This document shows positions 44,988 to 53,507 of a stretch of DNA of 53,507 nucleotides, piece after piece. Below the pieces are notes generated by a model. That model was given only the letters and a program-made list of their open reading frames with translations, had not been told where the DNA came from and did not search any database. The translations under genes were made by a program, and so were the position numbers. Each line of letters starts with the position of its first letter. The first letter of the stretch is position 1. The stretch comes from Planctomycetia bacterium (lineage in GTDB: Bacteria; Planctomycetota; Phycisphaerae; Phycisphaerales; SM1A02): contig SXUI01000054.1 in the NCBI GenBank assembly GCA_005790605.1, positions 1 to 53,507 on the forward strand, in the 5' to 3' direction.

Positions 44988-46277
44988 TCAATCCGAAAGA
45001 GCAACAGCCTGCGCGAGCTTCTTCTTGCTCGCAACATTCCCCAACATGCGCTGCAGCGCGAGGTTCGCGAGCCGCCGTGCATCGGCATGGACGCGAATCT
45101 CATTCACAACATTCCCTTCAACCAACTCATCGAGCACCCACGCGAGATGCTGTTGATCGATTCGGTACATCGTTGTGCAGAGACATTGGCAGTCGGAAAG
45201 TATGCGCGCATCAACACCACGCAACGCGGCTGCGGCCGCAACTCGATTCACCAAGTGCACTTCCGTGCCCAGCGCCCATCGGCTTCCTGGCGCAGCGGTC
45301 TCGATCGTGTTGATGATGTGTTCGGTTGAACCGCGCATGTCCGCGATGTCTACGACCTCCTGCGCGCATTCCGGATGCACGATGACGGTTCGTTTGTCAC
45401 TGCGCGCTTGGTGCACATGCTCAGGTCGGAACAACTTGTGCACGCTGCAGTGTCCGGCCCAGAGCAAGACCTTCGCGTCGCGGATCTGGTCCGCTGACAA
45501 ACCTCCCGCTGCCTTGCGCGGATTCCAAAGCGCGCAATCAGGCTTCTCACCGGTTCGCTGCGCATCGATTTCCGTCACGAGTCCCTTCGACTTCGCCGTG
45601 TTGCGACCGAGATGTTGGTCCGGAAGAAACAAAATCTTGACGCGCTCTTTTGCCCTCAGTGGCGTCTCGCCCCCGCGAAGTGCCCAATCGAAAACCTCCG
45701 CGGCGTTGGAACTCGTGCAGCATGCACCGCCTCGTTCGCCAACAAAAGCCTTCACCGCTGCACTTGAGTTGACATAGGTCACTGGAATGACCCGCGTCTT
45801 CGTTCCGGCTGTGGCGCTATTGATCGAGTCCCACGCGTCGACTGCGTCGTCGTACGCCGCCATGTCCGCCATGGAGCAACCTGCGCTTAAGTCTGGCAGC
45901 AACACTCGCACTGCCGCAGGAGTCAGAATGTCCGCCGTCTCGGCCATAAAGTGCACGCCACAGAACACGATGAACTCTGCGCCCCGCGTGAGTGCTTCCT
46001 TCGCAGCGATCTGCGAGAGCTTTAGGCTGTCCCCCGTAAAGTCAGCGTGCTGGATCACATCATCTTGTTGATAGTGATGGCCGAGGATCAAGAGTCGATC
46101 GCCGAGTTCCTTGCGCCGCGCGGAGATGCGCTGTGCGAGTTCCGCCTCGGATGCGGCGTAGTAGGAATCGTGCAGTTGCGGTTGGTACAGCATGGCGTGC
46201 CGAACAAGCGGGTGCTCGGTGTTGAAGTCTACGCCTTCTCTTCCACCAGAACCTGCATGAACATACGCTGAATTCAT
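44988..46277 (-). CDS. nadA: Quinolinate synthase NadA
   Basis: A 429-residue [4Fe-4S] enzyme that condenses iminoaspartate with DHAP to make quinolinate for NAD. ILGHHYQQDDVIQHADFTGDS, FCGVHFMAETADIL (first cluster Cys), LPDLSAGCSMAD, FLPDQHLGRNTA, LWAGHCSVHKLF (second Cys), VHPECAQEVVD and DCQCLCTTMYRID (third Cys) fit the family. It is longer than the E. coli enzyme. The frame is open to 46730; ATG 46277 was chosen because GGAG precedes it and ispE diverges from 46305. It is directly followed by the AsmA-like gene. Confidence 0.93.
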   Translation of the reverse strand: MNSAYVHAGSGGREGVDFNTEHPLVRHAMLYQPQLHDSYYAASEAELAQRISARRKELGDRLLILGHHYQQDDVIQHADFTGDSLKLSQIAAKEALTRGAEFIVFCGVHFMAETADILTPAAVRVLLPDLSAGCSMADMAAYDDAVDAWDSINSATAGTKTRVIPVTYVNSSAAVKAFVGERGGACCTSSNAAEVFDWALRGGETPLRAKERVKILFLPDQHLGRNTAKSKGLVTEIDAQRTGEKPDCALWNPRKAAGGLSADQIRDAKVLLWAGHCSVHKLFRPEHVHQARSDKRTVIVHPECAQEVVDIADMRGSTEHIINTIETAAPGSRWALGTEVHLVNRVAAAAALRGVDARILSDCQCLCTTMYRIDQQHLAWVLDELVEGNVVNEIRVHADARRLANLALQRMLGNVASKKKLAQAVALSD

Positions 46278-46304
46278 CTCCAACCTGAGTACCATTTGCA
46301 TCGC

Positions 46305-47204
46305 ATGCTCTCCACCGTCACGGTCCACGCACCTGCGAAAATCAACCTTGCGCTCTCGGTTGGACCGCCCGGACCCGACCGTATGCACCCGATCGCGTCG
46401 TGGATGGTGACCACCGACCTCTGCGACGAACTCTTGCTGACGCGACTTCCTGCGGGAACACCCGCTCGGTTTGCGATTGAGTGGCATGAAGACGCGCTGC
46501 GCAAGACGCCGATTGATTGGTCCATCTCTCAAGACCTTGCGGCGCGCGCACACCTCGCGCTTGAACGGTGTGTACAGCACTCGCTGCCGGTGCAACTGCG
46601 CATGCGAAAACGCATTCCGGTCGGCGGCGGACTCGGCGGCGGATCGAGTGACGCAGCAGCGATGCTTCGTGGACTCGTCGAGCTCTTTGCGCTTGATATC
46701 TCTCGCGCTCAACTTCGCGAGGTTGGACATGCACTTGGTTCAGATGTGCCGTTCCTCATCGAAGGTGGCAGCGCGATTGTCGAAGGACTTGGCGAACGCA
46801 TTGCGTCCGCGCCGCTTCCGGAGGCACATCTCGTCGCGATCTTTCCATCCGCATCCTGCCGAACCTCTGAGGTCTACGCGCAATTCGATCAACTTTCCAC
46901 TTCGGCGCGCGTCGATGCCAATCGAGTGCGCTCGATGGTTGGCGACACGCTCGCAAGTCACGCTCCGTTCAATGATCTCTCGGCAGCGGCGATGCAGTGT
47001 GCACCGACGCTGCTCGACGATGCCGAAGAGTTTGGTCGACTTGCGGAGCGCGAAGTGCACCTCAGCGGTTCGGGGTCCACGCTCTTTGTGGTCGCGGATG
47101 AAGCGGTCCACGCGGAGGCACTCGCTGATGCGGTCTCGCGCAAGCTCGGCATCCCCGCTCGAGCCATGCGCCTTGCTCCTGCGCCCTCGGTTGAACACGC
47201 CTGA
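46305..47204 (+). CDS. ispE: 4-diphosphocytidyl-2-C-methyl-D-erythritol kinase IspE
   Basis: A 299-residue GHMP kinase of the MEP isoprenoid pathway. VHAPAKINLALSVG at the N-terminus, PVGGGLGGGSSDAAAMLRGL as the ATP loop, LGSDVPFLIEGGSAIVEGLGE and HLSGSGSTLFV as the third motif are complete. The frame extends to a TTG at 46296, but ATG 46305 is normal. It diverges from nadA and is 54 bp before pepF. Confidence 0.92.
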   Translation: MLSTVTVHAPAKINLALSVGPPGPDRMHPIASWMVTTDLCDELLLTRLPAGTPARFAIEWHEDALRKTPIDWSISQDLAARAHLALERCVQHSLPVQLRMRKRIPVGGGLGGGSSDAAAMLRGLVELFALDISRAQLREVGHALGSDVPFLIEGGSAIVEGLGERIASAPLPEAHLVAIFPSASCRTSEVYAQFDQLSTSARVDANRVRSMVGDTLASHAPFNDLSAAAMQCAPTLLDDAEEFGRLAEREVHLSGSGSTLFVVADEAVHAEALADAVSRKLGIPARAMRLAPAPSVEHA

Positions 47205-47258
47205 GCGCTCCAACCCGCGATTTTCGCGCGAAGCTGCAAGACCGTAAACTCTTGCTCT

Positions 47259-48965
47259 ATGCCTTCTGTCCCCGCCGCGAACGAATTTGTGCCTGCAACG
47301 CTCGACGCCACCGACTGGGCGAACATCGCGCCCTACTACGAGGCGCTGACCACGCGAGGCGTCCACTCGGCGCAGGATCTTGAACAACTCATTCTCGACC
47401 GAAGCACACTCGACGCAACAACCGGCGAAGCAGAAGCGAATCTCTACATCGAGATGACGCGGCATACGGATGACACGGCCATCCAAAAGGCATACGCCGA
47501 CTTTGTCTCGAATGTCGAGCCAAACATGCGCAAAGCCGCGTTCGAGTTAGATAAGAAAATCTCGCGCAGCCCGCATGCCTCCGGTCTTCCGCTGCCGCGG
47601 TATGCCATTTATCTCCGCAATCTCGCCGTCGATGTCGAACTCTTCCGCGAAGAGAATGTCTCGATTCAGACCGAACTGTCGCAATTGGACCAGCGCTACA
47701 GTCAGATCAACGGCAGCATGACGGTGCAGTTCAATGGGACGGAACACACGATGGCGCAAATGGGGCGCTACTTCGAAGATACCGACCGTGCACTCCGCGA
47801 ATCTGCGTGGCGCACGACCCAAGCTCGCCGCGCACTCGCGCGCGTCGACATCGATGCGATTTACGATGAGATGCTCGCCAAGCGCCAGCAACTTGCGAAG
47901 AACGCGGGCTTCGACAACTTCCGCGACTTTCAACATCGACGCTACAAGCGCTTCGATTACTCGACCGCCGACTGCATCCGGTTTCAGAGCTCCATCGCAT
48001 CGACGCTTGTTCCGTTGCAGCGCAAGATCCATGACGAGCGCGCAAAGGCGCTCGGCCTTGCGAAGCTCCGGCCCTGGGACCTCGCGGTTGATCCGCACGG
48101 TCGGCAACCCCTCCGACCATTCGACGACGCCGCACGCCTCTACGACGGCTGCGGAGACATGTACCGCCGCATGGACGCAGAGCTCTCGCAGATGTATGCG
48201 TCGTTGGCGGAAGGCGATTGCCTCGATCTCGCGAGTCGCAAAGGCAAAGCGCCCGGAGGCTATCAGTACCAGCGACAACGCAGCGGTCGCCCCTTCATCT
48301 TCATGAATGCCGCTGGAGTACATCGCGATCTCGTCACAATGGTGCATGAGGCTGGGCACGCATTCCACTCCTTGCTGTGCGCCTCTGATCCACTCGTGGA
48401 TTACCGAAATGCGCCGATGGAGTTTGCCGAAGTCGCGTCAATGTCGCAGGAACTCTTGACGCTGCCTTTCCTCGACGAGTTCTACTCGCCACAAGAATGT
48501 CAGCGCGCAGAGCGCGATCGACTCGAGAAGTTCCCCACGCTCATGCCGTGGATTGCGACCATCGATGCGTTCCAGCATTGGACGCACACGCACATCGGGC
48601 ACTCGGTGAGTGAACGCCGTGCGCAGTGGCGCGCACTCGACGCCAGATTCGGCGGGGATTGCGATTGGTCGGGACTCGAGGAAACACTCGACAGCCAGTG
48701 GCAACGACAATTGCATCTCTTCGGCTCGCCCTTCTACTACATCGAGTACGGCATTGCTGAACTTGGCGCCATGCAGATGTGGATGCAGTCGAGACGAGAT
48801 AGCGCCCGCGCCTTGGCCAAGTACAAGCAAGCGCTCGCACTCGGAGGTTCGCGCCCCCTGCCGGAATTGTTCGAAACCGCTGGCATTCGGCTCGATCTCG
48901 GCGCGCCGCTGATGCAGGAACTCGTTACAGAGACAGAGCGAGCATTACAAACGCTTCCGGCCTAA
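47259..48965 (+). CDS. pepF: M3-family oligopeptidase (oligoendopeptidase F-like)
   Basis: A 568-residue zinc metallopeptidase. The active site LVTMVHEAGHAFHSLL (HExxH near residue 367) is followed by the distal Glu in YRNAPMEFAEVASMSQELL, as in M3 enzymes. The FQHWTHTHIGHSVSERRAQW region and the QRQRSGRPFIFMNAAGVHRD part fit oligoendopeptidase F. It cuts small peptides in the cytoplasm; no signal peptide is seen. Its stop codon overlaps that of the convergent GNAT gene. Confidence 0.88.
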   Translation: MPSVPAANEFVPATLDATDWANIAPYYEALTTRGVHSAQDLEQLILDRSTLDATTGEAEANLYIEMTRHTDDTAIQKAYADFVSNVEPNMRKAAFELDKKISRSPHASGLPLPRYAIYLRNLAVDVELFREENVSIQTELSQLDQRYSQINGSMTVQFNGTEHTMAQMGRYFEDTDRALRESAWRTTQARRALARVDIDAIYDEMLAKRQQLAKNAGFDNFRDFQHRRYKRFDYSTADCIRFQSSIASTLVPLQRKIHDERAKALGLAKLRPWDLAVDPHGRQPLRPFDDAARLYDGCGDMYRRMDAELSQMYASLAEGDCLDLASRKGKAPGGYQYQRQRSGRPFIFMNAAGVHRDLVTMVHEAGHAFHSLLCASDPLVDYRNAPMEFAEVASMSQELLTLPFLDEFYSPQECQRAERDRLEKFPTLMPWIATIDAFQHWTHTHIGHSVSERRAQWRALDARFGGDCDWSGLEETLDSQWQRQLHLFGSPFYYIEYGIAELGAMQMWMQSRRDSARALAKYKQALALGGSRPLPELFETAGIRLDLGAPLMQELVTETERALQTLPA

Positions 48966-49510
48966 CGCACGCAAAGTTCATACCGATGCGCTTGGCGGTT
49001 GCCGTCGAGACCGCACACTTCAACCATCTCGATTCGAACCTCGGTGAATCCGCAGTTCGCCAAGACGCGCCGCGAACGCTCATTGCCAACGTGCGCATGC
49101 GCCTCGAGTAATGCGAGCGGTGAGACCGCGGAGCGCTCTTCCCTCGCGTAGGCAACGACGCGGCGCGAAGCTTCCGTCGCGAATCCCTTGCCCCAGTGTG
49201 CGCGCCCGATCCAATATCCAAGCGCTGCGGTCGTCCTATCTTCGGAATATCGCAATCCGATGCCGCCGACCACCCTCTGCGTCTCGGTGATCGTGATCAC
49301 AAAGTCATCAAGGCTCCCCTCGCGCCTTCCCTCATGAACGATCCGCGAGAACGCCATCGCATCCGCGTGTCCATAAGGATGGGGAACCGTGCGAAGCCAT
49401 CGCGAAACCTCGCGGTCGTTGAGTCCCTCGACGAGTGCCGGAAGATCCGCATCGACGAGCGGCCGCAGCGTCAGCCGCGAAGTCGTAAGGATGGGCGCTA
49501 TGCACTCCAT
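48962..49510 (-). CDS. GNAT-family acetyltransferase (RimJ/RimL type)
   Basis: A 182-residue N-acetyltransferase. LTTSRLTLRPLVDADLPALVE starts the fold, VVGGIGLRYSED is strand 4, ALGYWIGRAHWGKGFATEASR is motif A (acetyl-CoA loop) and NERSRRVLANCGF is motif B. RimJ/RimL-like proteins acetylate ribosomal protein N-termini or small amines; the target here is unknown. It converges with pepF and diverges from the decarboxylase gene. Confidence 0.85.
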   Translation of the reverse strand: MECIAPILTTSRLTLRPLVDADLPALVEGLNDREVSRWLRTVPHPYGHADAMAFSRIVHEGRREGSLDDFVITITETQRVVGGIGLRYSEDRTTAALGYWIGRAHWGKGFATEASRRVVAYAREERSAVSPLALLEAHAHVGNERSRRVLANCGFTEVRIEMVEVCGLDGNRQAHRYELCVR

Positions 49511-49543
49511 GCGGATCTACTCTACACCGTTACTCTTTCCTCT

Positions 49544-51004
49544 ATGTCTGACGCAGAGACGCACAGTGCTCCACTCGATGCAGAGTCGTTTCGCCGACAT
49601 GGCTATGCACTCATCGACTGGATCGCGCAGTACCGCGAGTCATTGCCAACTCGTTCAGTGCAGCACACGACTACTCCAGGCGCGATTCGCGAAAGACTTC
49701 CCGCCACGGCGCCCGAACAGGGCGAGTCCTTTGAAACCGTTCTTCGGGATCTTGATGCAATCGTGATGCCGGGGATCGTGCATTGGCAGCATCCCGGTTG
49801 GTTTGCGTACTTCCCAGCAAACTCAAGTTACGAATCCATCCTCGGCGAACTCGCGAGTGCGGGTCTTGGCGTGCAAGGCATGCTGTGGTCAACAAGTCCT
49901 GCGTGCACAGAGCTTGAAACGCATGTGCTTGATTGGCTCGTGCACGCGCTTGGACTTCCAGCGCAATTTCTCTCGACCGGAAGTGGTGGCGGCGTCTTGC
50001 AAGACACCGCCAGCTCCGCTGCGCTTGTCGCGCTTGTCGCAGCGCGCGAGCGCGCAACGAACTTCGCGAGTGATGCGCGGGGATTGAGTGATACGCAAGC
50101 GCGCCTGACTGCCTACACGAGCGACCAAGCGCACTCCTCGATCGAAAAGAGCATGCGCATCGCTGGACTTGGCAAGGAAGCCCTTCGAATCATTCCGTCG
50201 GACGCTTCAGGCGCCATGCGGACTGATCTCTTGCATGAACGCATGGCTTCCGATCGCGCTTCCGGATTGCAGTGCGCATTCGTGACGGCCACAACGGGAA
50301 CGACTGGGATCAATGGATTTGATGATGTTCGTGCGATCCGCGAAGTCTGCCGCCGACATACCCACACGCAGCCCCTTTGGCTCCATGTGGACGCGGCGAT
50401 GAGTGGGACAGCGGCGCTTTGCCCGGAGTTTCGCTTCGTCGTCGACGGCGCGGAGTGCGCCGATAGTTGGTGCTTCAATCCGCATAAGTGGATGCCGGTG
50501 AACTTCGACTGCGACGCGATGTTTGTGGCCAATCGAAGCGAACTCGTGCGAGCCCTGAGCGTGCTCCCCGAGTACCTGCGCAACTCCGCAACCGAATCAG
50601 GAAGCGTGATCGACTACCGCGACTGGCAGATCCCACTCGGTCGACGGTTCCGCGCGCTCAAGCTGTGGTTTGTGCTGCGCTCATGGGGACTCGAAGGACT
50701 TCGCAAGATGATTCGCGAACATGTGTCCATGGCACAAGAACTAGCCGCGCGCATCCGGGCGTCGACACATTTGCACCTCGTTGTCGAACCAAAGCTCAAC
50801 CTCATCGCAATCGCGCACAACGATGGCGATACTTCCACCGAAGCACTGATGCAGCGCGTCAATGCAACCGGGCACTCGTTTGTGTCGCACTGCCGATTCG
50901 CGGGCTCAGAGCAAGACAGGCTAGTGCTGAGAGTGTCGATTGGCTCGCTTTCCACCAAGCGAGAGCACATCGATTTGCTCTGGCGTGAACTGTCGCTACG
51001 CTGA
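49544..51004 (+). CDS. PLP-dependent decarboxylase, aromatic-L-amino-acid decarboxylase family
   Basis: A 486-residue group II decarboxylase. HWQHPGWFAYFPANSSYESILGEL and WSTSPACTELETHVLDWL match AADC/DDC proteins, YTSDQAHSSIEKSMRIAGLG, HVDAAMSGTAALCPEFR, and CFNPHKWMPVNFDCDAM with the PLP Lys in HKW are all present. It decarboxylates aromatic amino acids such as tryptophan, tyrosine or DOPA; substrate not decidable. The frame is open to 49196, but ATG 49544 gives a normal N-terminus. Confidence 0.9.
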   Translation: MSDAETHSAPLDAESFRRHGYALIDWIAQYRESLPTRSVQHTTTPGAIRERLPATAPEQGESFETVLRDLDAIVMPGIVHWQHPGWFAYFPANSSYESILGELASAGLGVQGMLWSTSPACTELETHVLDWLVHALGLPAQFLSTGSGGGVLQDTASSAALVALVAARERATNFASDARGLSDTQARLTAYTSDQAHSSIEKSMRIAGLGKEALRIIPSDASGAMRTDLLHERMASDRASGLQCAFVTATTGTTGINGFDDVRAIREVCRRHTHTQPLWLHVDAAMSGTAALCPEFRFVVDGAECADSWCFNPHKWMPVNFDCDAMFVANRSELVRALSVLPEYLRNSATESGSVIDYRDWQIPLGRRFRALKLWFVLRSWGLEGLRKMIREHVSMAQELAARIRASTHLHLVVEPKLNLIAIAHNDGDTSTEALMQRVNATGHSFVSHCRFAGSEQDRLVLRVSIGSLSTKREHIDLLWRELSLR

Positions 51005-51008
51005 TGCG

Positions 51009-51785
51009 ATGCGGAACTTGAGAATCCTCTGCCTTGCCGTGCTCTTCGCGACCTTTGGCAGCGGATGCAAGTCATGGGATTCACTCACGGTGCAGGCGCC
51101 CGGAAGCCCGAAGGTTGAAGTCCTCGGAACACCGTTCTCTGATACCCAGAGCTTGAGTCTCTGCAAGTGGCAACTCCCGAACGAGGGCCAGTGCATTGAC
51201 CTCAAGACCAGGCTCGCAACCACGAAGGAAGAAGACGCGAAGGACAAACTCTATGCATGGAAGTCAAACTCATTCCTCGTGCTGATCGCCAATGAACCGA
51301 TCGAGCTCCCGCGCCGCAAGATGGGATTTTCGAAAGCGGGAACGGACATCATCGTTCCGCTCGGCCGCGAGACAAAGGCGCGTGCATGGATCATTCCACC
51401 GATGCCGCAAGGATCCGAGTGGACGACAGACAAGGACGCGCCGCTCGCACGGCAGATCGAACTTCGAAGCCTGCTCTGCAATTGGCACCTGCGGAAGTGG
51501 CGCGAGTCACTCTCGCACGATGCCGTTGCGCAGACCGACGCCGAACTCGCGGCGAGGCTTGACGAACTTGCTGTCCCGCTCGATGGCACTTTTGAGATAA
51601 ACCGAACGACGGAATGGACGACGACACTTGAGTTGATCGCTTCAGCCGAAGACAAACCCGTGCACCTCACCTTCCTGAGCAAGCACGGAAAGAATTTCTC
51701 TCCCGAGTATGCGGCACAGACAGCGCTCCTCTTCCCATTGCTGCCCATTCTCGCCTTGAGTGCCGCCTCAGGGAACGCGCCCTAA
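51009..51785 (+). CDS. Predicted lipoprotein, unknown function
   Basis: A 258-residue exported protein. MRNLRILCLAVLFATFGSGCKSW is a lipoprotein signal with the lipobox Cys at residue 20. The mature part has PGSPKVEVLGTPFSDTQSLSLCKWQLP, then beta-strand rich sequence and a hydrophobic C-terminus (TALLFPLLPILALSAASG) that could be a membrane helix. Family not recognised. The ATG at 51009 lies 4 bp after the decarboxylase stop, so it is cotranscribed. Confidence 0.65.
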   Translation: MRNLRILCLAVLFATFGSGCKSWDSLTVQAPGSPKVEVLGTPFSDTQSLSLCKWQLPNEGQCIDLKTRLATTKEEDAKDKLYAWKSNSFLVLIANEPIELPRRKMGFSKAGTDIIVPLGRETKARAWIIPPMPQGSEWTTDKDAPLARQIELRSLLCNWHLRKWRESLSHDAVAQTDAELAARLDELAVPLDGTFEINRTTEWTTTLELIASAEDKPVHLTFLSKHGKNFSPEYAAQTALLFPLLPILALSAASGNAP

Positions 51786-51799
51786 ATCGATTGGCGAGC

Positions 51800-52639
51800 T
51801 CACTGCGAGGTCGCTTGTACTTCAACCAAGACAACCTCCGGCGGGCAATGGACGCGAAGTGGAAACCACGCGCCCACGCCGCGTGTGACGATGAGGTGTG
51901 AGCCATCGCGCTCATAGAGACCAGACGAGAATCGGTGTGAAAACGCAAGATTGTGCTGCGGCCGCGTGCGTCGTGCGATTTGCCCGCCATGCGTATGACC
52001 TGCGAGAGTCAGGGGGATGCTGCGGGAACTCGCGGAGGCGAACGCCTTGGGATTGTGTGCGAGCAAGAGCTGAGGCAGCGCGTCCATTGCGTCGAGGCGC
52101 GCCGCATCGAGCGCGATGCGATTTGACCAATCGATTCCCCCGACGACAAGTGCGTCACCCGCACGCCGAACCTCGGTCGTCGAATTCATGAGCACCGTGA
52201 TGCCAACCTCTCGCGCTGCCTTGATGATCTTGCGCGGTGCATGGAGATGATCGTGATTTCCCAGCACCATATAGATGCCGCACGGCGCGCGCAGTTGCGC
52301 GAGTTCGGCGAAGAGGAGATCGCAATCGTCTGCGTGAAGGTCAACAAGATCGCCCGTCAACGCGACGAGGTCGGGCTGCGCCGCATTGGCCGTTGCCACG
52401 GCCTCGCGAATGCGCTCGCTCGACGCAAGGTGTCCGAAGTGAAAATCCGAGAGATGTGCGATCTTGAATCCATCAAAGCCGCGCGGCCAACCCTTCGGGG
52501 CAAGTGCGATCTTCGTGAGTTCGATCGGTTGGCTCAAGTGCCGCGCGCGGAGTCGACCACCCGTGAGCCGATCTGGAACCACCGTGAAGAGCGCGTGCCG
52601 AATGCGTGCGCGGAGAAACTTCGTTGGATGCCCGTCCAT
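51800..52639 (-). CDS. Calcineurin-like metallophosphoesterase
   Basis: A 279-residue metallophosphoesterase. IAHLSDFHFGH, ALTGDLVDL, MVLGNHDH, and LAGHTHGGQI give the di-metal site (Asp-His, Asp, Asn-His, His, His). Proteins with this arrangement include YkuE-like and LpxG/UDP-diacylglucosamine-type enzymes; the substrate is unknown. No clear signal is seen at ATG 52639, though a mild hydrophobic stretch follows RIRHALFTVV. The frame extends to 52729 into the upstream gene. It follows the beta-barrel gene by 7 bp. Confidence 0.85.
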   Translation of the reverse strand: MDGHPTKFLRARIRHALFTVVPDRLTGGRLRARHLSQPIELTKIALAPKGWPRGFDGFKIAHLSDFHFGHLASSERIREAVATANAAQPDLVALTGDLVDLHADDCDLLFAELAQLRAPCGIYMVLGNHDHLHAPRKIIKAAREVGITVLMNSTTEVRRAGDALVVGGIDWSNRIALDAARLDAMDALPQLLLAHNPKAFASASSRSIPLTLAGHTHGGQIARRTRPQHNLAFSHRFSSGLYERDGSHLIVTRGVGAWFPLRVHCPPEVVLVEVQATSQ

Positions 52640-52646
52640 GCGTTTC

Positions 52647-53471
52647 TCAGAATCGCCACGATGCGCCCGCGACAATGCCCTGCATACTTCCCGTGAGATC
52701 GATGTCGCGTCCGTCGAAGGCACCGCCAACGAGTTGGTAGCCGAGGTTCAACGAGAAGTGCGGCGAAAGCCAGAGTCGGCACCCTGCGTCAATGTTCAAG
52801 GCCATGCCAAATCCACCGTCCGATTGCAACGGCAGGGTCGCCCCAATCAGAGCGTCGGTGTAAATCTCCAGCCGCTGCACCATCGGCACGGCGTGCCCAA
52901 CATCAAATCCAACATTGAATCCTCCGCCCACGCTCGGAACGAGGAAGGAGTCATCTCCTTCCATCGAGTCCAGCGTCGTGAGGTCATTGATCGTGCGCGA
53001 GAGATTCACAAACTCCACCGCAACGATGCCTTGCATGACGAACGCGAAGTCATCGGCGTTAGGCGCGTTGGCATCTTCCGCGTAGGGTTCCCAAAAGTCA
53101 TACGCGACCTTGGCACCAAAGGTCCATGTGTCGAGATTGGAGGTAAATGCGTCCCCAGCATTGACGGTGATGCCAGAGAAAGACATCGTCTCTGCAGCCG
53201 AGCCGCTCCCGCTCGTGTTAAACGAGAGTGCCTGAAGCGATGCGTGAAACTTCCCTTCATGGACAGTGAACGCCGCGTCCATCGCGATCGCGCTGTCGTG
53301 GAGGCCGATGTCCTCGACGGAGACCTGCGCGGCGCCGTCGTTGAAGTTTCCAACGAGTCGTGTGAAGTAGGCTTGCCCCCCGAAATCCAACTCAAATGTG
53401 CGCTCGGGTGCGGATTCGGTCACTTCTGGTGGTGCTGCGAGTGCTGCTGCGACGACGATAGATGCAAGCAT
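52647..53471 (-). CDS. Predicted outer-membrane beta-barrel protein
   Basis: A 274-residue protein with an N-terminal signal (MLASIVVAAALAAPP), aromatic/alternating strands (VAYDFWEPYAED, HFSLNLGYQLVGGAF) and a C-terminus ending GIVAGASWRF, where the last Phe is typical of barrels recognised by the BAM machinery. Family not recognised; no known enzymatic motif. It is the first gene of a two-gene set with the metallophosphoesterase. Confidence 0.6.
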   Translation of the reverse strand: MLASIVVAAALAAPPEVTESAPERTFELDFGGQAYFTRLVGNFNDGAAQVSVEDIGLHDSAIAMDAAFTVHEGKFHASLQALSFNTSGSGSAAETMSFSGITVNAGDAFTSNLDTWTFGAKVAYDFWEPYAEDANAPNADDFAFVMQGIVAVEFVNLSRTINDLTTLDSMEGDDSFLVPSVGGGFNVGFDVGHAVPMVQRLEIYTDALIGATLPLQSDGGFGMALNIDAGCRLWLSPHFSLNLGYQLVGGAFDGRDIDLTGSMQGIVAGASWRF

Positions 53472-53507
53472 GACCGAGAGAGTACCTCCACGGCGAGTAC
53501 CCCGCGA

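Overview
The window looks like two pieces of DNA with different origins, joined inside one gene. Bases 1 to about 9,100 have moderate GC, A/T-rich gaps and clear Shine-Dalgarno sites. They carry, all on the minus strand, a histidine operon (hisD-hisC-hisB-hisA-hisH-hisF, the last cut by the window edge), the B12-dependent ribonucleotide reductase nrdJ with its repressor nrdR, an M50-type membrane protease and the C-terminal third of tpiA. From about 9,100 to 53,507 the DNA is visibly GC-richer, with heavy use of GCG, CGC and CTC codons. This part suggests a planctomycete, probably Phycisphaerae: dockerin-like DLNGDG/VDAADLA repeats end a secreted sialidase, the ATP synthase c subunit has a signal-like N-terminus, a specialised acyl carrier protein sits between two hotdog dehydratases, and ThyX replaces ThyA. 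The left part could be a Chloroflexota-like bacterium, but this is only a guess. The switch lies at or near the conserved AYEPVWAIGTG motif of triosephosphate isomerase, so a chimeric assembly is the simplest reading and recombination the alternative.

Layout of the right part. 9.7-17.4 kb (plus strand): alaS, a 455-bp gap with two strong hairpins, acs overlapping an MntR-like regulator, a GlmM-like phosphohexose mutase and a small lipoprotein. 17.5-18.9 kb (minus): thyX and a small membrane-anchored protein, facing a secreted LamG/sialidase/dockerin protein (plus). 21.3-26.0 kb (minus): coaD, a degenerate metallo-beta-lactamase-fold protein, panB, an HtrA-type protease and a lone oligopeptide-ABC ATPase. 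26.1-26.3 kb: a compact series of four hairpins ending in a rho-independent terminator on the plus strand, the best candidate here for an undescribed small RNA. 26.3-28.3 kb (minus): an AhpD-like protein and a dehydratase-ACP-dehydratase set. 28.4-32.9 kb (plus): ftsK with its terminator and a NERD-nuclease/superfamily 1 helicase. 32.9-34.8 kb (minus): a membrane protein, a sugar-nucleotide epimerase and a yeast-type cytosine deaminase, tightly overlapped.

34.9-40.3 kb (minus) is an ATP synthase operon, atpZ-atpI-like-atpB-atpE-atpF-atpH-atpA. It stops at a strong terminator directly after atpA, so gamma, beta and epsilon must be encoded elsewhere. A lone nuoI diverges from it. 40.9-46.3 kb (minus) holds nadA followed at once by a 1,353-residue AsmA/TamB-like protein. 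46.3-51.8 kb (plus, with one minus gene) has ispE, an M3 oligopeptidase, a GNAT acetyltransferase, an aromatic-amino-acid decarboxylase and a lipoprotein. The window closes (minus) with a metallophosphoesterase and a predicted outer-membrane beta-barrel.

Most genes are housekeeping: amino acid, CoA, NAD, isoprenoid, nucleotide and energy metabolism. No tRNA, rRNA, CRISPR array, transposase or phage gene was recognised. All family calls come from reading motifs by eye; no database search was run.
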